This document shows, piece by piece, positions 46,563 to 58,000 of a DNA stretch of 64,000 bases. The first letter of the stretch is position 1, and the number at the start of each line of letters is the position of its first letter. The stretch is taken from positions 1,149,398-1,213,397 of the forward strand of contig NZ_LN906597.1 in the NCBI RefSeq assembly GCF_001460935.1. Reading direction: 5' to 3'. A model generated the notes under the pieces. It saw nothing but the letters and a program-made list of their open reading frames with translations, was not told the DNA's origin and did no database searches. Origin of the DNA: Candidatus Ichthyocystis hellenicum. Lineage in GTDB: Bacteria > Pseudomonadota > Gammaproteobacteria > Burkholderiales > 2013Ark19i. The position numbers and the translations under genes were made by a program.

Positions 46563-49500
46563 CTATCTTGTGGTACGTTTCCTAGCTAGATCTGTCTCAA
46601 ATTTTTCAAAGCATATCTTTTTGTACATCCTTATAGATCTTATTATTAGGTATGTTTTGAATTTGTCCATTATGATGTTTTCGGTTTTGTTGTCCGCAAT
46701 TACTAATTTTTCATCACAAATAATCATAATGGGACCCTTCATATCGTTTTTTAATTGATTTGTAACTGTTTTTTTTATATACGTGAAAACAGATAAATCT
46801 TTAGTAACAGGATGGGCTCTTATCATTGCATCAAGGGCGCGTTTTTTTTTAATTCCGATATGGGTTACATACTTAAAAATGTTATCGCAAATTTCTCCTA
46901 CACATTTACATAGCAGTGGATCATTAATTAATTTTTCTTGTATTGATCCAAATGTTTCTTTTACTTTTAGTATAGATTTATTATCAACATACATATCTTG
47001 AAAAAAATAAAAAAATTCTCCCAGTAATTTACATTTAGGTAATGATTTTATTGCATTTACAATTTTTTGGGGGAGGATGGAAATATTTTTAATTAAAAAT
47101 TCCGAAACATCATTAGCACTATACTTAGTTTGTTTGACCAAAATAGACTTTCTATTATTAGTATATTCAATAATTCTGGATATGACTGGATCATCATGTT
47201 TCCTTAGACGACAAGTGACCAAGTTAATTAATTCTCTAAGTTTGCTAAAAAATTCTTCATTTGATGTATATGCCAATTCAAGCTCTTTTGTTGTCATTCC
47301 GTGATTCAGCTCAATCTTTAGTTGCAATTTATCACCAATTTCATTCAACAACCTGCCAGCCAATTCTGAATAATAGTCGCTTACTATGCTGCCAAAATTT
47401 CCTACGTCAATTGCAATAGTTGACATAGTATATTTATACACTCCTTCATATGGGTCCTCATTTAGGTTCCAGTTGCTCAAACTTTCACTGTTTTTTGCGG
47501 ATCTACTAGGGGTAATTTCCTTGGAATACAAGTTGCAATACATTTTATGACAAATTTTATTAATATCTCTTGATAGATATCTGATCATCAATTCTGCGGT
47601 GGTTTTATTTGGTAAAAACAATTTTCCCTCGTGGAGTATAGGAGATGTTTTTGCTGCTATCTCTAATTTTTCCATCGAATTATCAATTAGTGTTTTGTAA
47701 TCTATGAAACCTTTATTTAATGGTTTGTCGTTCATCATTTTTTTGTTAATTATGTTACAAAAGTCAACTATTTTTCTCACAAATGATTTAGTAACATATG
47801 TTCCATGGAATCTAAAAAATATTCCTCTCAAAATATCATTTGGTCCAAATTTATTGATTTCATGGATAATTTTATTGGATAAATTGGACACGGTATTTAC
47901 TATTAATATTTTTATCACCGAAGATATTCTCTTTCTCTTGTTTTTTCGTTTAAGCGTTAAAAAGTTGTATGAATCAAAAAAAATTCTACCTTGAATTAGT
48001 GGTATAAACTCTTCATGGTGGATTTCATTTATGAGTTTTTCGACTTTTTTAGAGTACTCATTTAGTCTGTCAAAGAAATTTTTATTCAAAATATAATAGG
48101 ATGGTATGTTTTTAATGAGCATATCAGGGGTTATCAATATGTCTGTCGATCGCATAATGCGGTTAATGTGTGGAGAAAATTTATGTATAATATATTTGCG
48201 TATATTTGCGTGAGTAGGTGATAGATCAATACTTGATTCTGTAAATCCTTTTTGGTTGATGATTGTACGAACTTCTTTCAATATCTCATCCCTTAATTCA
48301 TTGTTGTCATCGATGCTAATTTTATTTATAGCATATTCATATACACTGCCAATTTCGCTATCATTGCAAATACTAATGGATAAACTGTAGTGTGGAGACA
48401 ATGCAATTAATTTTTCTGGCATTGTATTTTTTAATCTATTATCAGATGCGTTAGCGGCCGTAGGTAGTTTATCCTCTATTTTTACGACGTCTATCCCGCC
48501 ATGTATAGCAGTGCTGTCATTTTGACTGGTAATTTTTTTTTTAGGTTTTGGTATTGATGTGAGTGGTTTATTTTCAATAATTGAACATTTATTTTTGCCA
48601 GATGTGGGAGGTGTTTTAGCAGGAACTTCGGTGCTAATTATTCTTATTATGTTTGTTCCATGCTCAGCATTAGGTGTAGGTGGCTGGTAGCTTTGATTAA
48701 TAATTTCTTTCTTAGGATTTTGTACTGGTGTTAGCACCCCATTATTAATAATATAGCATTTTATTTCAGCAGATGTAGAAGGCGGTTTGGCAAAAAATTC
48801 GGTATTTATTGTTTTTAGTGTGCTTGTTTCAACAATAGCATGAGATGTAGGTGGATTATATATTTGATTAACAGTTACTTTTTTAGTGCTTGGTATTGAT
48901 GTGAGTGGTCTATTTTCAATAATAGAACATTTAGTTTTAGCAGATGTAGAAGGTGGTTCGTCAAAAATTTTGGTGTTGATTTTTTCAACTTCGGTATTGG
49001 TAGTTGTTTTTGGTGTGCTTGTTTCAACTGTAACAATGGATATAGGTAGTGTATAGCTTTGATTAATATCTTTTTTAGTAATCGGTGTTGACGTTAGTGA
49101 TCTATTTTCAATAATAGAACATTTAGTTTCAGCAGATGTAGAAGGTGGTTCGTCAAAAACTTTGGTGTTGATTTTTTCAACTTCATTATTAGATGGTTGT
49201 TGGGAAACAATTTCAGTATTTTTTCTTTCAGTATCAATTGTTTTAGGTGGTATTGTTTCAACTGTGGTATGAGGTGTAGATAGTTTATTATTTTGATTTA
49301 TATTTTCTTTTTTAGGGCTTGGTATTGATGTAAGTGATTCATTTTCAATAAACGAATTTCCTATTTCACGAGATGTGGTCGGTAGTTCAGAAATATTTTC
49401 AGCGCTAATTGTTTTTAAGGAGCTTATTCCAACTAGGTCAGGAAACAAATCTCTCAGCAAATTATCCATGGATGAGGAAAATTTCTGATTATGACTTGAG

Positions 49501-49616
49501 CATTGATCGTGTAATGATAGGTCACTGCTATAATCACAATTGACACTATTTGTAGTATTGTCTGTGTCATTACCATCACCTATGGTTAAGCTATATTCTG
49601 AAAAATATGCGCACAT
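46563..49616 (-). CDS. Modular family protein, repeats + type A + type B modules, 1017 aa
   Basis: Function unknown. The N-terminus M-C-A-Y-F is followed by S-M-D-N-L-L-R-D-L-F-P-D-L-V-G near 46-60, then about five tandem Thr/Pro/Lys-rich repeats (residues about 88-370). The type A module has a variant turn (D-M-L-I-K-N-I near 498), N-K-N-F-F-D-R-L and F-H-G-T-Y-V-T-K-S-F-V-R near 603. The type B module has G-M-T-T-K-E-L near 771, S-N-E-E-F-F-S-K-L, L-P-Q-K-I and M-Y-V-D-N-K-S-I-L-K near 870. The tail ends M-Y-K-K-I-C-F-E-K. Its 3' end lies 50 bp from the convergent 580-aa gene. No membrane span seen. Confidence 0.88.
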   Translation of the reverse strand: MCAYFSEYSLTIGDGNDTDNTTNSVNCDYSSDLSLHDQCSSHNQKFSSSMDNLLRDLFPDLVGISSLKTISAENISELPTTSREIGNSFIENESLTSIPSPKKENINQNNKLSTPHTTVETIPPKTIDTERKNTEIVSQQPSNNEVEKINTKVFDEPPSTSAETKCSIIENRSLTSTPITKKDINQSYTLPISIVTVETSTPKTTTNTEVEKINTKIFDEPPSTSAKTKCSIIENRPLTSIPSTKKVTVNQIYNPPTSHAIVETSTLKTINTEFFAKPPSTSAEIKCYIINNGVLTPVQNPKKEIINQSYQPPTPNAEHGTNIIRIISTEVPAKTPPTSGKNKCSIIENKPLTSIPKPKKKITSQNDSTAIHGGIDVVKIEDKLPTAANASDNRLKNTMPEKLIALSPHYSLSISICNDSEIGSVYEYAINKISIDDNNELRDEILKEVRTIINQKGFTESSIDLSPTHANIRKYIIHKFSPHINRIMRSTDILITPDMLIKNIPSYYILNKNFFDRLNEYSKKVEKLINEIHHEEFIPLIQGRIFFDSYNFLTLKRKNKRKRISSVIKILIVNTVSNLSNKIIHEINKFGPNDILRGIFFRFHGTYVTKSFVRKIVDFCNIINKKMMNDKPLNKGFIDYKTLIDNSMEKLEIAAKTSPILHEGKLFLPNKTTAELMIRYLSRDINKICHKMYCNLYSKEITPSRSAKNSESLSNWNLNEDPYEGVYKYTMSTIAIDVGNFGSIVSDYYSELAGRLLNEIGDKLQLKIELNHGMTTKELELAYTSNEEFFSKLRELINLVTCRLRKHDDPVISRIIEYTNNRKSILVKQTKYSANDVSEFLIKNISILPQKIVNAIKSLPKCKLLGEFFYFFQDMYVDNKSILKVKETFGSIQEKLINDPLLCKCVGEICDNIFKYVTHIGIKKKRALDAMIRAHPVTKDLSVFTYIKKTVTNQLKNDMKGPIMIICDEKLVIADNKTENIIMDKFKTYLIIRSIRMYKKICFEKFETDLARKRTTR
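48520..49360 (-). repeat. In-frame tandem repeats in the 1017-aa protein
   Basis: Four full and one partial unit of about 57-79 residues. Each opens S-(F/I)-I-E-N-x-x-L-T-S-I-P-x-x-K-K and closes P-P-S-T-S-A-x-x-K-C. Units differ in length through loss of a V-E-K-I-N-T-K-(V/I)-F-D-E segment. Confidence 0.8.
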
Positions 49617-50016
49617 ACAGCAATACCCAATTAAAATATAAAAAAGTTACTTTTACTCTGAAGACAGCATGCGCACCAATACTATAGTCATTATATATCC
49701 TATTATTTGATTGATATATTGATTCTTAATTAAAAATTGTACTATGATACCTAATGACAATGTAGATTATAGTACACAAACACATTTAAATAAAATCTTT
49801 GATTGTATTACATCTTTCAACTTATTTTTAAATATATTACTTGTAATTATTACAACAACAACAAGTAGCCTTAAAAATATATTACTCGCAAATTAATGTT
49901 TCCATCGTTAATATTACTGCATAGACTACTAGTCATCAGTGATATATTTTTCAAAGTTTACTGTGGCTGAATAAATAAAGTATTTCTACGTGGATATTTT
50001 GGATAAATTATTCAAA
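49617..50016. other. AT-rich intergenic interval
   Basis: 400 bases between two minus-strand modular genes, with no gene, RNA or hairpin recognised. It must hold the promoter of the 1017-aa gene. Confidence 0.45.
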
Positions 50017-52134
50017 TTAGTGTTTTTCTATATATAACCTTCTGTATGATCTAACAGCTAGCGACATTAATTCAGATTCAATTTTATTCAGTATAATATT
50101 ATTAGTTTTTGCATCTGCTATTGATACAGCATTATTGCAAATGATCATGATAGGTCCAGTTATTCCATTCTCAGAGTCATAAATTTGTTTTTTTACTAAC
50201 ATTCTTAAATATATAGACGGTGTTACATCGTCAATGCTAATATCATTATCCTGATTGATTTTCTTATTTTTAGAGAACATTCTAACATTCCTAGGGATAT
50301 TACCCACATATTTTATTAATGCTTGGTCACTTATTATCTTTTTTTGTGTCAAGACAAATAATTTTTTTGCTTTTAGCAATATTCTGTTATCAACATAGAC
50401 ATTTCCAAAAAGAGAGAAAAACTCTCCTACAAAATTATGCATAGGTAATGATTCAATTTTTTTAAAAACCATATCCGGGATATTTAACATATTGTTTACC
50501 AGGCTCTCTGCTATATAATTGACAAGACAGTTTTTTTTGTAAGGTGTTAACTTAATTACTATGGGTTTTTCCCCTGCTTCTATTCTTACACGTGATTGAA
50601 TTAGTCTATTTAAATTGCCATAATCGCATGTTCTAACTGTTTTGATCATTTCATTGCAAAAATTGCGCAATCTACAAAAAAATAGATCATCTGATGTGTA
50701 CACCGATTTAAATTGTTCTATGGTCATTCCATTAAATGGTTTAATTGTTAACTTCATTTCTTCCTCAATTTTTGTTAGAAAAGGATTAAATGCTGATGAA
50801 ATATAATTTTTGAGACGATCACAGGTAACAGTAATGTTTGGATCAAATGATCCACGTTTACTGGCGCGTTTAACTATAGGAACTGATTCTTCTATTTGTG
50901 ATATTAAAGCTCTTTTAAATATATCCGCATCAATATTAATGTTTTCTATAGCAAATCTATATAATCCCACAGATGATATAGTATAGTGATCACGGTACTT
51001 AGGGTAAAATATTGTACTAGATATGTCTTCTCTGGAAGAGGGCAGCTCTATGTTTTTGAGATCTTGTTCTGGTTTCTGCTCATCATCTATATCAATAATT
51101 TCTTGTTTTGAACTGTACGATGATGATGGATATCCTGTAAGTGCTATATGTGTAGTAGTATCAGTAATTTCTTTGCCTGAATTGATGTCGATAGGTGTTG
51201 CTGTATACATTGAATTTGAAAAATCTATTTCATGTGCACTATCAACTAAGTTTTGCTCTAAATTGTTACTTACATAAGCAGTTCTACTAGTTAAATCATC
51301 AATAAGCTCAGATGATGTTGTAATATCAGTAGTGTCTAATGAATATAATTCAACTAAGTCGTTAACAAAATCTTGTTCTGAGTCATTACTTTCATTCAAG
51401 TGACCTCCCGTTTCAATTGATGCTATAAATTTTGATGTCTCTAGTGAATACAACTCAGTTAGGTCATTAGTGAAATCTTGTTCTGAAGATGATGTATATT
51501 TGTTGAGATCACAGTTCATTCCAGGTAATGATATTGTGTCAGTTGTGTCTGGTGAATATAATTCAACCAGATCATTAATGAAATCTCTCTCCGAAGTAGA
51601 GATGTTAACTGGTGTTATAAATGTTGACGTATCTAATGAACATAATATGGATAAATCATTAGTAAAGTCTTGTTCAGGAGTATAGTTTGAACTAGAGTAC
51701 GTATTTGCTTCATTTACTGATTCGAATGATGTTACAATGCTTCCTGTGCTCAATGAGTGTGACTCAGAGGTTAGGACGTTACTAATATGTTCCTCTGAAG
51801 TGCTAACTGGGTTAGTATTTAAGTCGCTACTTACCTCGGTCGATTCTACACTGTTGTCCATTCCTGAAGAATGATAATCAAATATATCGCCAAGCAAGTC
51901 TTGATTCAAATCACTAACTGAACTGGTGTGTTTATCTAAATCATAGTCATCAGCAATATAATTTAATAGGCTGCAGAATGACTTATCTTTTAATAGGCTA
52001 TAGTTAATTTCTTTGCTATGACTTGGTAAATGATTTTGGGATAATAAGTGATTCATATCATTCATTATCATATTATTATCTGACTCAGAAATATCACTTG
52101 GATTAATACTATAAACTGAATGATATTTAAGCAT
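50017..52134 (-). CDS. Modular family protein with repeats and one type B module, 705 aa
   Basis: Function unknown. No type A module: the acidic, Ser/Thr-rich N-terminal 370 residues (including four copies of a D-F-x-N-D-L-x-x-L-Y-S-x-(D/E)-T repeat) lead straight into a type B module. The module has Y-R-F-A-I-E-N-I-N-I-D near 395, G-M-T-I-E-Q-F-K near 468, F-F-C-R-L-R-N-F-C, N-V-Y-V-D-N-R-I-L-L-K-A near 577 and the tail S-Y-R-R-L-Y-I-E-K-H. There is no ribosome site before the ATG, whose M-L-K-Y-H start is unlike the M-Y-P-Y-F relatives. An expressed form without A modules suggests that B alone is a functional unit. Confidence 0.87.
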   Translation of the reverse strand: MLKYHSVYSINPSDISESDNNMIMNDMNHLLSQNHLPSHSKEINYSLLKDKSFCSLLNYIADDYDLDKHTSSVSDLNQDLLGDIFDYHSSGMDNSVESTEVSSDLNTNPVSTSEEHISNVLTSESHSLSTGSIVTSFESVNEANTYSSSNYTPEQDFTNDLSILCSLDTSTFITPVNISTSERDFINDLVELYSPDTTDTISLPGMNCDLNKYTSSSEQDFTNDLTELYSLETSKFIASIETGGHLNESNDSEQDFVNDLVELYSLDTTDITTSSELIDDLTSRTAYVSNNLEQNLVDSAHEIDFSNSMYTATPIDINSGKEITDTTTHIALTGYPSSSYSSKQEIIDIDDEQKPEQDLKNIELPSSREDISSTIFYPKYRDHYTISSVGLYRFAIENINIDADIFKRALISQIEESVPIVKRASKRGSFDPNITVTCDRLKNYISSAFNPFLTKIEEEMKLTIKPFNGMTIEQFKSVYTSDDLFFCRLRNFCNEMIKTVRTCDYGNLNRLIQSRVRIEAGEKPIVIKLTPYKKNCLVNYIAESLVNNMLNIPDMVFKKIESLPMHNFVGEFFSLFGNVYVDNRILLKAKKLFVLTQKKIISDQALIKYVGNIPRNVRMFSKNKKINQDNDISIDDVTPSIYLRMLVKKQIYDSENGITGPIMIICNNAVSIADAKTNNIILNKIESELMSLAVRSYRRLYIEKH
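51325..51685 (-). repeat. In-frame tandem repeats in the 705-aa protein
   Basis: Four copies, about 35-40 residues apart, of (E/S)-(Q/R)-D-F-x-N-D-L-x-x-L-(Y/C)-S-(L/P)-(D/E)-T-(S/T). A degenerate fifth (E-Q-N-L-V-D-S) follows. Likely short amphipathic helices in a disordered acidic region. Confidence 0.8.
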
Positions 52135-52432
52135 ATGTCTATATTGTCTAATTCAAGGTGAATATAAATTTCTTCTTCATATAAATTATTGTACACCAAT
52201 GTAATAATAATTTGATGTTAAATTTTGTCTGATGAACAATGCCATTTAATTTATAAGGTAAGTATTATTATGCTATCTGCGTAGCGTGTGTCATACCTAA
52301 TATATTTTAAAAAATTTAGTTTGTAATATTATGGTAGTTTTAGTATCATGAGTTGATGATGATTCGGGAGAAACGTGATTGAGCATAATGAATGCCGAAT
52401 GTGATGCATGTGAATGATCGTATTTTGCTCTG

Positions 52433-54898
52433 TTAAGGAAGTTGTGGGAGTGATTTGTTTTTTATGCCAGATTTTTCTACGCATAGGTTTTTGTATAATT
52501 TTAATGATTGTGCCCCCATATCTGATCTGAGTAAGTTTAATATTTTTTTCTCATCTTTTTTGTTGGCAGTTGCCACTTTTCCATTTGAGACGGTCATAAT
52601 GGATTTGCTTAGAGTTTCTTTCAATTCGTCGATTTGGTCTTTTACTAATTTTCTTAAATACTTGGATACTGATAATCCGCCATCCACAATGTGGGTATTG
52701 ACAATGGTACAGTAATGGTGATCTCTTCTGTTGCCTATATTTTCATCATAAGTTCTGATGCTATTACAAATTGCCTCCATGGAATTACATAGCACGGTGT
52801 CATTGATTATTTTTTTCTTTATTGAGTCAAAAGTAGCTTTTGCTTTTAGTAACGATGCATTATCTATACAAATATTGTGAAAAACGGAAAAAAATTCTAC
52901 CAAAATCTGAGATTCTGGTAATAATTTAATTTCATCTGCGATTTTTTGAGGAATATTTGAAATATTCTTAGTTATTAAATCCGCAATTAAAACGTCAATA
53001 TTGTAAGCATGTCCTGATTTTTCAAGTAGTAACGCCATTTTACTTTTATCAATAAGTTTATGTACAGCACTGTATTCTTTATTTGCCAACATTGTATTAA
53101 CCTTAGAGATAAACTCATCAAACTTACTGAAAAACTCTTTATTGTTTAAATATGCTGATCTAAAGTTTTCTACCGACATTCCATTGCGTATTTTAACCGA
53201 TATGGTATCTTTTTCTCCAATTTCACTGAAGAAACAATTCAATAATTCTGAAACATAAAATCTGATAACATTGATTTTATTTTTAAAAACTCCCATATCG
53301 ATCTTAATTTTTGATAAGGAAAGTTTGTATAATTTATCAGAAGATATGATATCAAGGCCCCATGATCGGGAAGAATCCGCATATTCCCTCGAATCGATTC
53401 TAAGAGTTTTAATTTTTTTATACAAATTATTATAGATATAAGTAATGTCTTCTAATAAGTATCTAGTCATTAATTTTACGGTGCTACTATTTAGGGTAAT
53501 TGACTTTCCTTCGTAGAATACAATGGATGTTTTCACCTCGTGTTCTAATTTTATCAATAAACTATCAAATAATTCTTTGTAATCATCAAAACTTTCCCTA
53601 AGTAATTCTTTTTTTGACATTTCTTTATCAACTATGCTACAGATACCCATTATATTTCTCATAAAAGATTTACTAATGTGTATTCCGTGAAGCATAAAAA
53701 ACATACCATTTAATACATCTATTTCTTTAAACTCTTTTATTGCGCAAACAATCTTTTCTTGTAAATTGCATATAGTAGCTATTACTAATAACTTTAGGGC
53801 TTGGGATATCCTTGTTTTTGTTTCTTTATCTCTAAGCATGATAAATTTATCAACACCAAAAAAAATCTTTGTTTGAACTAACGGTAAAAACTCTTCATGG
53901 TGTATTTTATTTACCATCTCTACTACTTCTTTGCAAGATTCTCCTAATTTGTGAAAGAAAGTTTTATTTGATATACAGATAGATTTAACGTCTTGAATAG
54001 ACATCCCGCTCTCCATGTGTACATCTGCAACTTGTATAATATTATTAATATATGGCGAAATTTTTCCGAGAATATATTCACGTATATTTGAGTATGTGCA
54101 TGAAATGTTAATGCATGATTCATCAAGCCCTTTCTTTTTAATAAGAATACCAACTTCTTCTAAAATTCTTTTTTTCAACATGAATTCATTATCTATATCA
54201 ATTGTCTTAATAGCACTATCGTATATGCTTTCAATTTTTTTGTTGTTCCAAATATTGGCTTGTATAGAATAGCATACTGATAACGGCAATGCTAATTCGT
54301 CAGGGGCAACAAATTTTTTAGAATTATTTGGTGCCTCCATATTATAAGTTAAAAAAAACATTTGCTGTGCTTCAAGAATTTTTTTGCCACTAGCACTTTC
54401 AGTATTTTCCATTTTTTTATTATCAATTTTTTCTGCACCCGAGATAGTTATAACTGGTATATATTCGATTGATGATTGCTTTGATAAACAAGATACAGGT
54501 GAAGCTTCTACTAAATATGTAGCGTCAGCTGATTTTTTGGTATCAACCCTTTTTGAACTTGAGATTGTTGTAAGCGGTTCATATTCTACGAATGGCCTCT
54601 TCAATGAGAAAGGCATAGGTGAAGTTTCTACTAAATACCCAGTGTCAGCTGATTTTTTAGTATCAATACTTTTTGAACTTGAGAGTTTTGTAAGTGATTC
54701 AGATTCTATGAAAGATTTCTTAGACGAACGAGATGCAGATTCAGTGTTAACTGATACATGTGTACTTACTCCAACCAGATCCGGAAATAAATCCTCCAGT
54801 AGTTCATTCATGGAAGAGGATGTATCTTTGCCATTATCTTGGTGCTTACTATGTAATGGATCTACAGCAGAGATCTCACCTGAAAAATATGGGTACAT
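52433..54898 (-). CDS. Modular family protein, type A + type B modules, 821 aa
   Basis: Function unknown. It starts M-Y-P-Y-F-S, with S-M-N-E-L-L-E-D-L-F-P-D-L-V-G near 29-43, almost the same element as in the 1017-aa protein. Three repeats of about 37 residues follow (54405-54715). The type A module has N-I-R-E-Y-I-L-G-K-I-S-P-Y-I-N, G-M-S-I-Q-D-V-K near 298, S-N-K-T-F-F-H-K-L-G-E-S-C and L-H-G-I-H-I-S-K-S-F-M-R near 402. The type B module has G-M-S-V-E-N-F-R near 573, K-E-F-F-S-K-F and N-I-C-I-D-N-A-S-L-L-K-A near 675. The tail has L-Y-K-N-L-C-V-E-K. It shares its whole plan with the 1017-aa protein, so the pair probably arose by gene duplication. Confidence 0.88.
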   Translation of the reverse strand: MYPYFSGEISAVDPLHSKHQDNGKDTSSSMNELLEDLFPDLVGVSTHVSVNTESASRSSKKSFIESESLTKLSSSKSIDTKKSADTGYLVETSPMPFSLKRPFVEYEPLTTISSSKRVDTKKSADATYLVEASPVSCLSKQSSIEYIPVITISGAEKIDNKKMENTESASGKKILEAQQMFFLTYNMEAPNNSKKFVAPDELALPLSVCYSIQANIWNNKKIESIYDSAIKTIDIDNEFMLKKRILEEVGILIKKKGLDESCINISCTYSNIREYILGKISPYINNIIQVADVHMESGMSIQDVKSICISNKTFFHKLGESCKEVVEMVNKIHHEEFLPLVQTKIFFGVDKFIMLRDKETKTRISQALKLLVIATICNLQEKIVCAIKEFKEIDVLNGMFFMLHGIHISKSFMRNIMGICSIVDKEMSKKELLRESFDDYKELFDSLLIKLEHEVKTSIVFYEGKSITLNSSTVKLMTRYLLEDITYIYNNLYKKIKTLRIDSREYADSSRSWGLDIISSDKLYKLSLSKIKIDMGVFKNKINVIRFYVSELLNCFFSEIGEKDTISVKIRNGMSVENFRSAYLNNKEFFSKFDEFISKVNTMLANKEYSAVHKLIDKSKMALLLEKSGHAYNIDVLIADLITKNISNIPQKIADEIKLLPESQILVEFFSVFHNICIDNASLLKAKATFDSIKKKIINDTVLCNSMEAICNSIRTYDENIGNRRDHHYCTIVNTHIVDGGLSVSKYLRKLVKDQIDELKETLSKSIMTVSNGKVATANKKDEKKILNLLRSDMGAQSLKLYKNLCVEKSGIKNKSLPQLP
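54405..54715 (-). repeat. In-frame tandem repeats in the 821-aa protein
   Basis: Three units of about 37-40 residues: an I-E-x-x-(P/S)-L-T-x-(L/I)-S-S-S-K opening, then D-T-K-K-S-A-D, then Y-L-V-E-(T/A)-S-P. The third unit is shortened. The opening resembles the unit of the 1017-aa protein. Confidence 0.8.
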
Positions 54899-55055
54899 AA
54901 AAACTCAAATAACTGAATTGCAACAGCCCCATACTACACTAACACTGAGATATCTAATTGCTCAATTTTTATTGGATAGTAATATAATTTTTCCTAATTC
55001 AACGCAACAATACAACACTCCTATTACCCGACATAGGTAAAAACAACGTTACTAT

Positions 55056-58000
55056 CTAATTTTTAATCAGTGATCTGATCATTAGGTAAGACTTAAGTTT
55101 GTTTAATATCACATTCCTAGTGTCTTTATTTGCAACTGACACTTCGTTATTTAAAATAGTCATGATGGGATCACTTAGTTCTTTTTGTAACTCCACTATT
55201 TGTGCCTTCACTATTTTTTTTATAATGGCAATTTTGTCAAAATTCTTATGGTTTTTTTCCGCACTTCTATACAATGATAGGCTGTCTTCTATTTTCTTTT
55301 GTGTCGAATCAAATATTGATTGAGCTTTTAGCAATGTCTGATTATCAACGTAAACGTTGTCGAATATAGAAAAATACTCTCCAACAATATGCGACGCAGG
55401 TAACGATCCAATTAAATCCATAACTTTTTCTGGAAGACTTATTATGCTAGAAGTCAACGATTCTAAAATACTATTAGTAATACTATCCGTTTCTTGTTTT
55501 TGTAGAATATTTCTTAATTCTGGTGAAATTACCATACCTACAATTTCTTTGCCAGTGACCTTTATTTGCCCTACGATCATACTACACCCTTCACTCAATT
55601 TATCGAAGAATTCCTTGTTGGATGTGTACGCTAATCTAATTTGTTCTATAGTCATTCCATTCCATTGGTTAATTTCGATTTTTTTTTCAATTTTATTAAT
55701 TATATTATTAACTGTTGATAAAATATAACTTCTAATCATATCCCTACAGTCGTATATATTATACTTTGTTCCAAAGATCCTATTTTTTGCATTAAACTCA
55801 ATAACTGAAATTGCAAACCTGTACAATCCTAAAGATCTTACATTGCTGTTAGGATCTAATGAAGACGAATATGTAAGTAGTTTAGAACTGCATTTATGGT
55901 AAATATTATCAATGTCTAGTAATGAATACCTGATTAGTGATTTTTTCAGATGCTCATTAAGATAAAATGTTGTTCCCTTAATTAACACAACGGATTTTTC
56001 TATTTTTTCTTCTAATTTTGCCCTTAAAGTTGAATTATTTATGCTCTGGTGCCTGTATGTTTGGGGAGATTTACCCGTATAGTCACTAATATTAACCATA
56101 TTTACCATGCTTCTTACGAATGATTTATTGATATACACTCCATGTAAAGGTGCAAATACTCCCGTTAAAATATCAATTGTCTCAAATTTAGAAATAGCAT
56201 ATTTAATACTTAATGGCAGATCGTTTATGGTGTCTATTATTATATCTATCATTATTTGGTAAAGAATATTTTTTTTATCTTCATAAAGTCTATTTCTGGT
56301 AAAGCTTATGATTTTGTTTAACTCACTGTTTTTGCTGGCTTTAATTATAGACAGTATTTCTTCCTTTTTGATTTCATTTACAGTTTTTGCTACTTCTTTA
56401 CAACACTCAGTTAATTTATAGAAGAATCTTTTATTTGATATGCACGCATCGCGAACATCCTTAATAGACATTCCAGGGGTTACTAATACATCTTCAGTTA
56501 TTATAATATTATTAATGTAATGACAGAATATATCTAAAATGTATTCTCGTATATTAGAGTAAGTAGATGGAATGTTAATCCATTTAAATTCTTTTAGTAC
56601 AGGGGTATATTTGTTTTTAATATCAATTTTTTTAATAGCATATTCATATATACTAATGTTGAATTCACTGGAAGGTATCAGACTGTCATAGTCATAACCT
56701 TTTGATGTTAATTCTGTTGTACTTGGTGCAATGTGTTTTATATGTTCAGACCAGTTAGTCTTATTTCTTGCCATGATTGTTTCGTGAGATTCTAAATCTT
56801 CAGTGTGCGGTTCTTCCTCTGCAACTTCATTGTTAGCGGTGATTATTGCAGAGCTTGTGGTAGGATGCTCTAGATTTTCAGTGTGCGGTTCCTCTGCAAC
56901 TTCATTGTTAGCAGTGACCATTGCGGAGTTTGCTGTAGGAGATTCTAAATTATCAGTTAGTTTTTCCTCCGCAATGTTTATACGTTGGCTATCATTTGTA
57001 TCACATATTGGTTCTTTTTGTTTGTCTTCAGATATATTGTCAAAGGAAGATTTAACAATATCTTTGGCCAAGAATGAAGATATTAACTTTACTAGAGCCT
57101 TACTTAGAGGATATGTGATTTCTCCAATTAAAATAACTGACGTTTGTGCAGATTTGTATACATATTTTTGCATCAATTCTTCTAATTCAACTTTTACCTT
57201 TGAGTAATAAATTTTTTCAGATTTTATTTTAATAGCCAATTCATAAATTTTATCAACAGTATAATTTTTAGTTATATTTCTTATAAAAGACTTGGGTAAG
57301 TACGCTCCGTGAATGTTTGAAAACATTCCGTGAGAAACATCAATAAGGGTAAATTTTTCTATTTCAGAGATAATATTATCCGGCAAATTGTATATGGCTT
57401 CCACTATTAAACGTTTTGTTAACATAGTAAGTTTATTACGTTTTGCCGTGGAAAGACTCTTTAAATTAGTCCATAAAGACTCACCTAAACCAAAATTAAC
57501 ATGATTCTGAATTATAGTTAAAAAATTATCATGTTTAGTGTTATTGTTTATGTTTTTTGAGATTTTTATGCAATACTCTTGTAATTTATCAAAGAAATCT
57601 TTATTTGATATGCACCGACACTTAATTTCCGAAATAGACATTTCAGGCGTTATGTATATATCATTGCTAGCTATAATATCATTGATGATAGGAGAGACCT
57701 TGCTTAAAATGTATTTAAGCATTTTTGAATAAGTGCAGGAAACATCAGCAAGTTGCCTATTAAAACCGTTAAGTTCGATTATGTTTTTAAATTCTTCCAG
57801 AATAATATTTTTGAACAATTTTTCTTTATCGAAATCGATTTTTTTAACAGCACGTTCATATATACTAGTGGTTAATTTTTCGGAGTATATATCCATGTAT
57901 TTGTATCGTGTTGATATTAATTCTAATTGTTCTGGCATTATACCTACTAGCAAATTTTGATGGCTATTTTCTTCTTTTTCTGTTCCATGCTGATGATGGT

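Noticed and set aside
54384-55040. 218-codon plus-strand frame
   Set aside because: Antisense to the repeat-bearing N-terminal part of the 821-aa gene; the repeats themselves keep the opposite frame open.
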